Below the pieces are notes generated by a model. It had not been told where the DNA came from. It saw only the letters and a program-made list of their open reading frames with translations, and did no database searches. 64,000 nucleotides of DNA from Apis mellifera (taxonomy: Eukaryota > Arthropoda > Insecta > Hymenoptera > Apidae), in assembly GCF_003254395.2 (NCBI RefSeq), contig NC_037647.1, forward strand, positions 2,830,350-2,894,349. Reading direction: 5' to 3'. Positions 60,701 through 64,000 of the stretch are shown piece by piece. The translations under genes were made by a program, and so were the position numbers. Position 1 is the stretch's first letter. Every line of letters begins with the position of its first letter.

Positions 60701-60820
60701 ATTCTTCGTACCTCAAAGTAAATATTTTTTCTTTACATCAATCGTGCAATATTCCATTTTTATGAAGCTAACATCGAACACATCTTTATGAAATGTATCT
60801 GCGTTAATACGCAAGAAAAA
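57701..60820. other. CpG-rich conserved-looking blocks
   Basis: Blocks at 58000-58260 and 58540-58760 combine CpG with TAAT cores and a TCCAC-AAT-GTGGA dyad at about 58576, a texture often seen in regulatory elements. A (GA)n run lies near 58877-58893. Open frames overlap on both strands and are not annotated. Confidence 0.3.
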
Positions 60821-61280
60821 TGCTTCAAAAATTTTCGCAATCCTTTCAACGGATGTATTCGGGAAAGTCTGGGAATTGGAGTGCAAATCCTGCTTTAATC
60901 CTCATAGGAAAGATCGCAATGGAAACGCCGTCTAAAATCGTTTCAACGTTTAATCCAATCCAACTTTCAATCCATTCCCACCGTGTCATATTAATAGTGC
61001 AACAACTATCGCATGGCGAGAGTTGTGCCACCCACTCGTTTCCGGAATTACACCGCGGAAGTGTTAATTATCATTGAAACGGGCGGCGAATTCATCCCAA
61101 CGATTATGCTCCCCCGTAAAATTCGCGTAACGCCGACCCATTTCCGCAAGAAGCCACGCTTTTCGAGAGAAAATTACGGGCCCGTATTTATTTGCGTTAT
61201 TCGGGTGGCACAAATAAATACGTCGCCCATTTAGCAGCATCGGGCGAACGATGCTTATTCGCGCAAATAAACGCCTCTAT
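60821..61280. promoter_or_regulatory. Putative regulatory block with a 12-bp inverted repeat
   Basis: A block of even composition contains CGTATTTATTTG (61183-61194) and its perfect reverse complement CAAATAAATACG (61211-61222), 16 bp apart. A GCGCAAATAAACGCC copy follows near 61261. TATTTAT/AAATAAA cores suggest paired binding sites, for example forkhead- or Hox-type. The inverted repeat is seen directly; the role is inferred. Confidence 0.35.
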
Positions 61281-64000
61281 TATTAGTATTCTAACATGAT
61301 GTCTCTGATTCGAAGCGTCGAATGGCTCGCGAGCGAACGATATCTCGCGGCGACCGCCGCTTTTTCGCATAATGCTTCGTTTCCTTCCATTTTCCTCTCC
61401 CTCCTTTTTTATATTTCGCCCGTTGATTCAGCCGGGAGTCTCTTCTTCCCCGGCCTCTTTCTTCGCGCCCTTTTTTCGTTTCCTCCACCCCCGGTTTTTT
61501 GTACACATCCACTCGTTGGCTCGAGCCTTCTCCAGAGGGAGAGAGAAGGATGGATGTATAGGGTGTCCCAGGACGGATGATGTAAACGGACAGGGGATGA
61601 TTCTGATATGCAGAATATATGATTCCAAAAAATATGTCGGAAAGAAGGGAATAAAGCTTTTTTGGTTTGGTCTCGAGAACATTGAGAATGATGGTATCAT
61701 AAATAAACCGGAGGAACGTTACATCATTTTTCTTATTCCTCTCGGAAATAATGATTAAAATTTTTGCTCATTTCAGCACGCGAGCATCCAGATACGAAGA
61801 ATTAAACAAACAAATCCATTTGCAAATCCGGATAACAAAAATATTACCATTCTTTAAACCCGTTTTTTGCATCCGTTGTCCTGGGACACGGTGTACAGAA
61901 GAAAGAGGGAAATAGAAAGGCGAGAAAGAAAAGAAAGAAAGAACGGTTAAGAGATTTTGGACGAGTGCATCGGGGAAGGTGTGAGTAGAAAGGGGTAGAG
62001 AATGAGACGAGGAGAGGGGTTGCTACGACATTGGTCGCAACCTGTCTGCTCACAGTCTGAGAGAGAGAGTCTGTGGTGGTGGTGGTGGTGGTGGCGCGCA
62101 ACGGGGGGTGACCAGAGGGTGGAGAGAGGCGGTGTGGAAGTCGGGGGACTCCCGTCTAGACTAACCCCCGATTCACCCCCAAGCAGACAAGCCAACCAAA
62201 CTGTTCGAGTGAACTGCTCCGCTCCTACTGCTCCCGTACACCCCCTTAAAAAGTTAAAATACTCTGTCCTCGCGCCTCCCCCGCCCGACCTGTCCCCAAC
62301 CTGTCTCCCTCTGCACCCACATCCCCCTCTCACCTAACTCTCGACTCCTCCAGATTTTATTATTACCATTTCTAGTAGCCACCTTCTTTCCTCCACGCCT
62401 TTCTTTCATTCTCCTCGCTGCTTCTTCGCCTCCCTTCGTCGCCTCGTCGTCTTCAGGGGGGGAGTTGCAGTAGCGGCGGTCGTTTAAATTGTTTCCGTAG
62501 GAAATACACCGCATCTGTTCTCTATCTGCCACCCACCCCCTTCCCTGACGCCATCGGGGGGGAATCTCCCATTCACCGATACGAGGGGAGAGAAAAGATT
62601 TCGCGACTGGAAAACTGCTCGACTCCTCCGCTTCGTGAAACAGCAGCAACGTGTTTGGAGGAGGGATGGTTCGCGAAAGGGAGGAGAGGAGTAATTGCGC
62701 GCTTGTCAAACCGAGAGATATAATCCCTCCCCCACGCTCCGGGATCATCGAGATGATTAATCGACGAAGGGCGATCGAGCGTTGTCCATTGGCGCGGCCA
62801 CGCTCGTTGACGGTCGACAATCGAGTTACACGCGAACATCATCGAGATGGAATCCCCGATGTATGGACGTATGTAAGAGGGGGAGGAAAGGGGAGAAGGA
62901 CGACGTACACACATACACACATATATATATATATATCTACCTGGAGTAGTATAGCCGGCGAAGGACGACGATGGAATCGGTGGATCGTGCTCGTTTTAAA
63001 GACTGCTTGCCCACTTTTGTACTTGGCCGCGCGTTGCGGTGATCGTTGTGTGCAGCTGTGGGAGGGGTAAGGGCGAAGAGAGGAGGGTCGGTCGGGCTGC
63101 GTGCAGCCATGGAGCGGAGACCGCGGCGTTGCATTTAAACGACGATAAGTCTCGAAGCTTTGAAGACACCGGTCGGATGGGATATAAGAGGGGCAAGGGG
63201 GGGGTTCAACGACCCGTTGACAGCCAGACAGGCGGACGCAGGCCAGACCAGTGTGCATCACCCCGGCCGAACGAGAGAAAAAGAAGGACAGCGGAACCAC
63301 TGATGGTAGGAGCAAAACGGGGGAGGAGGAGGAGGAGGAGGAGGAGGAGGAAGAAGAGGAGGAGGAGGGAACGAGTATATCGCCGTTATTATCGCCATCG
63401 ACTTTTATCGCCAGACGATAACTCTCGACTCCTGGCGGTTACCTAGCTGCTCTGACGATGCTTTTTTCTCATTCTCCTTTTTCTTCTTCTCTCTGCCCTC
63501 TGCTGCGCGCTTCCCTACCCCTTTCCTTCTCCCTTCTTCTTCGCCTCTCTCACCCCCTGTGTCCTCTCTCCTCATCGTGGTTAACGCGGGAGAACGATCC
63601 GGCGACTGGTCCAGCAGCGGCAAATGCCCTTTGACGGCTTATCGCTCTCTCTTCTCCTTCTCCTCTCCCCCTTCCGTGATAATCGCGTAATTCTTTCCGA
63701 TTTTTCTTTCCTCTTCTCCTTTTTTTCTTCCTTCCTTTCGTTTTCTTCGCCCACTTTTTCGTTATCTCGATCCCCCCTTGATCCCGCCATTTCTCTTTTT
63801 TCTCTCGTAGAAATCGTCCAATCACTTTTGATCAAAGAGTATGTATATATTTGAAAAGAAAAAGGATAATTCGGAATTGAAATCGAACTCCGTATAAAGA
63901 TATAAGATCGATTATAAATATTACATTATATTGACTCATAAAAAGATCATTTTATTAACGTACGATTATAATTTTTAGTTGCAGAATTTGCATCGCATCG
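61281..64000. other. CpG-rich end region with simple repeats and a promoter-like site
   Basis: Includes a (TGG)n run at 62072-62094, a (TA)n run near 62922-62937 and (GGA)n at 63320-63369. GGGATATAAGAGG near 63178 is TATA-like. About 120 bp downstream CACTGATG is followed at once by GTAGGAG, which could be an ATG ending a first exon. This is weak, and no protein is supported. Confidence 0.3.

Overview
The window looks like a nuclear chromosome segment from a hymenopteran insect, most likely a bee (Apis-like). This is inferred from the very AT-rich background broken by CpG-rich islands, compact GT-AG introns, the protein sequences of Rab10, a Lifeguard/TMBIM protein, cirhin/UTP4 and a C20orf85-like ciliary protein, and the near absence of transposon coding sequence. 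No database search was possible, so species and names rest on recognition alone.

Region 1 (1-15.3 kb) has no recognisable protein gene, but it is the most remarkable part. Two clearly homologous noncoding loci lie head to head. The left one reads on the minus strand (about 2000 down to 1, continuing past the window edge). The right one reads on the plus strand (about 9166-11280). Between them lie an AT-rich tandem array of about 500-bp units (2.75-7.33 kb) and two CpG-rich promoter-like patches. The copies share an ordered series of hairpins whose stems are kept by compensatory base changes while the loops diverge. G-U wobbles show that the outward-reading strand is the folded one. Exon-like blocks with good splice signals sit among them. 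Further strong hairpins, two of them pre-miRNA-like, continue on the plus strand from 11.7 to 14.6 kb. This is the best candidate for an undescribed system here: a duplicated, structured, probably spliced long noncoding RNA family.

Region 2 (15.9-26.6 kb) is a compact gene block: Rab10 (+), convergent with a Lifeguard/TMBIM gene (-), which is divergent from cirhin/UTP4 (+), which is convergent with a small C20orf85/LLC1-like ciliary gene (-). Exon joins were placed by hand and keep frame; three of the four give products of the expected family length. The four genes act in unrelated processes (vesicle traffic, membrane survival/calcium control, ribosome biogenesis, axoneme structure), so their proximity looks like ordinary gene density.

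Region 3 (26.6-64 kb) holds no protein gene I can support. It alternates AT-rich stretches with CpG-rich islands, as in the intron or flank of a developmental gene. It contains an exact-offset 300-bp tandem duplication, a tRNA-derived SINE-like element, several microsatellites, a 12-bp inverted repeat in a conserved-looking block, and a few weak promoter or exon candidates.
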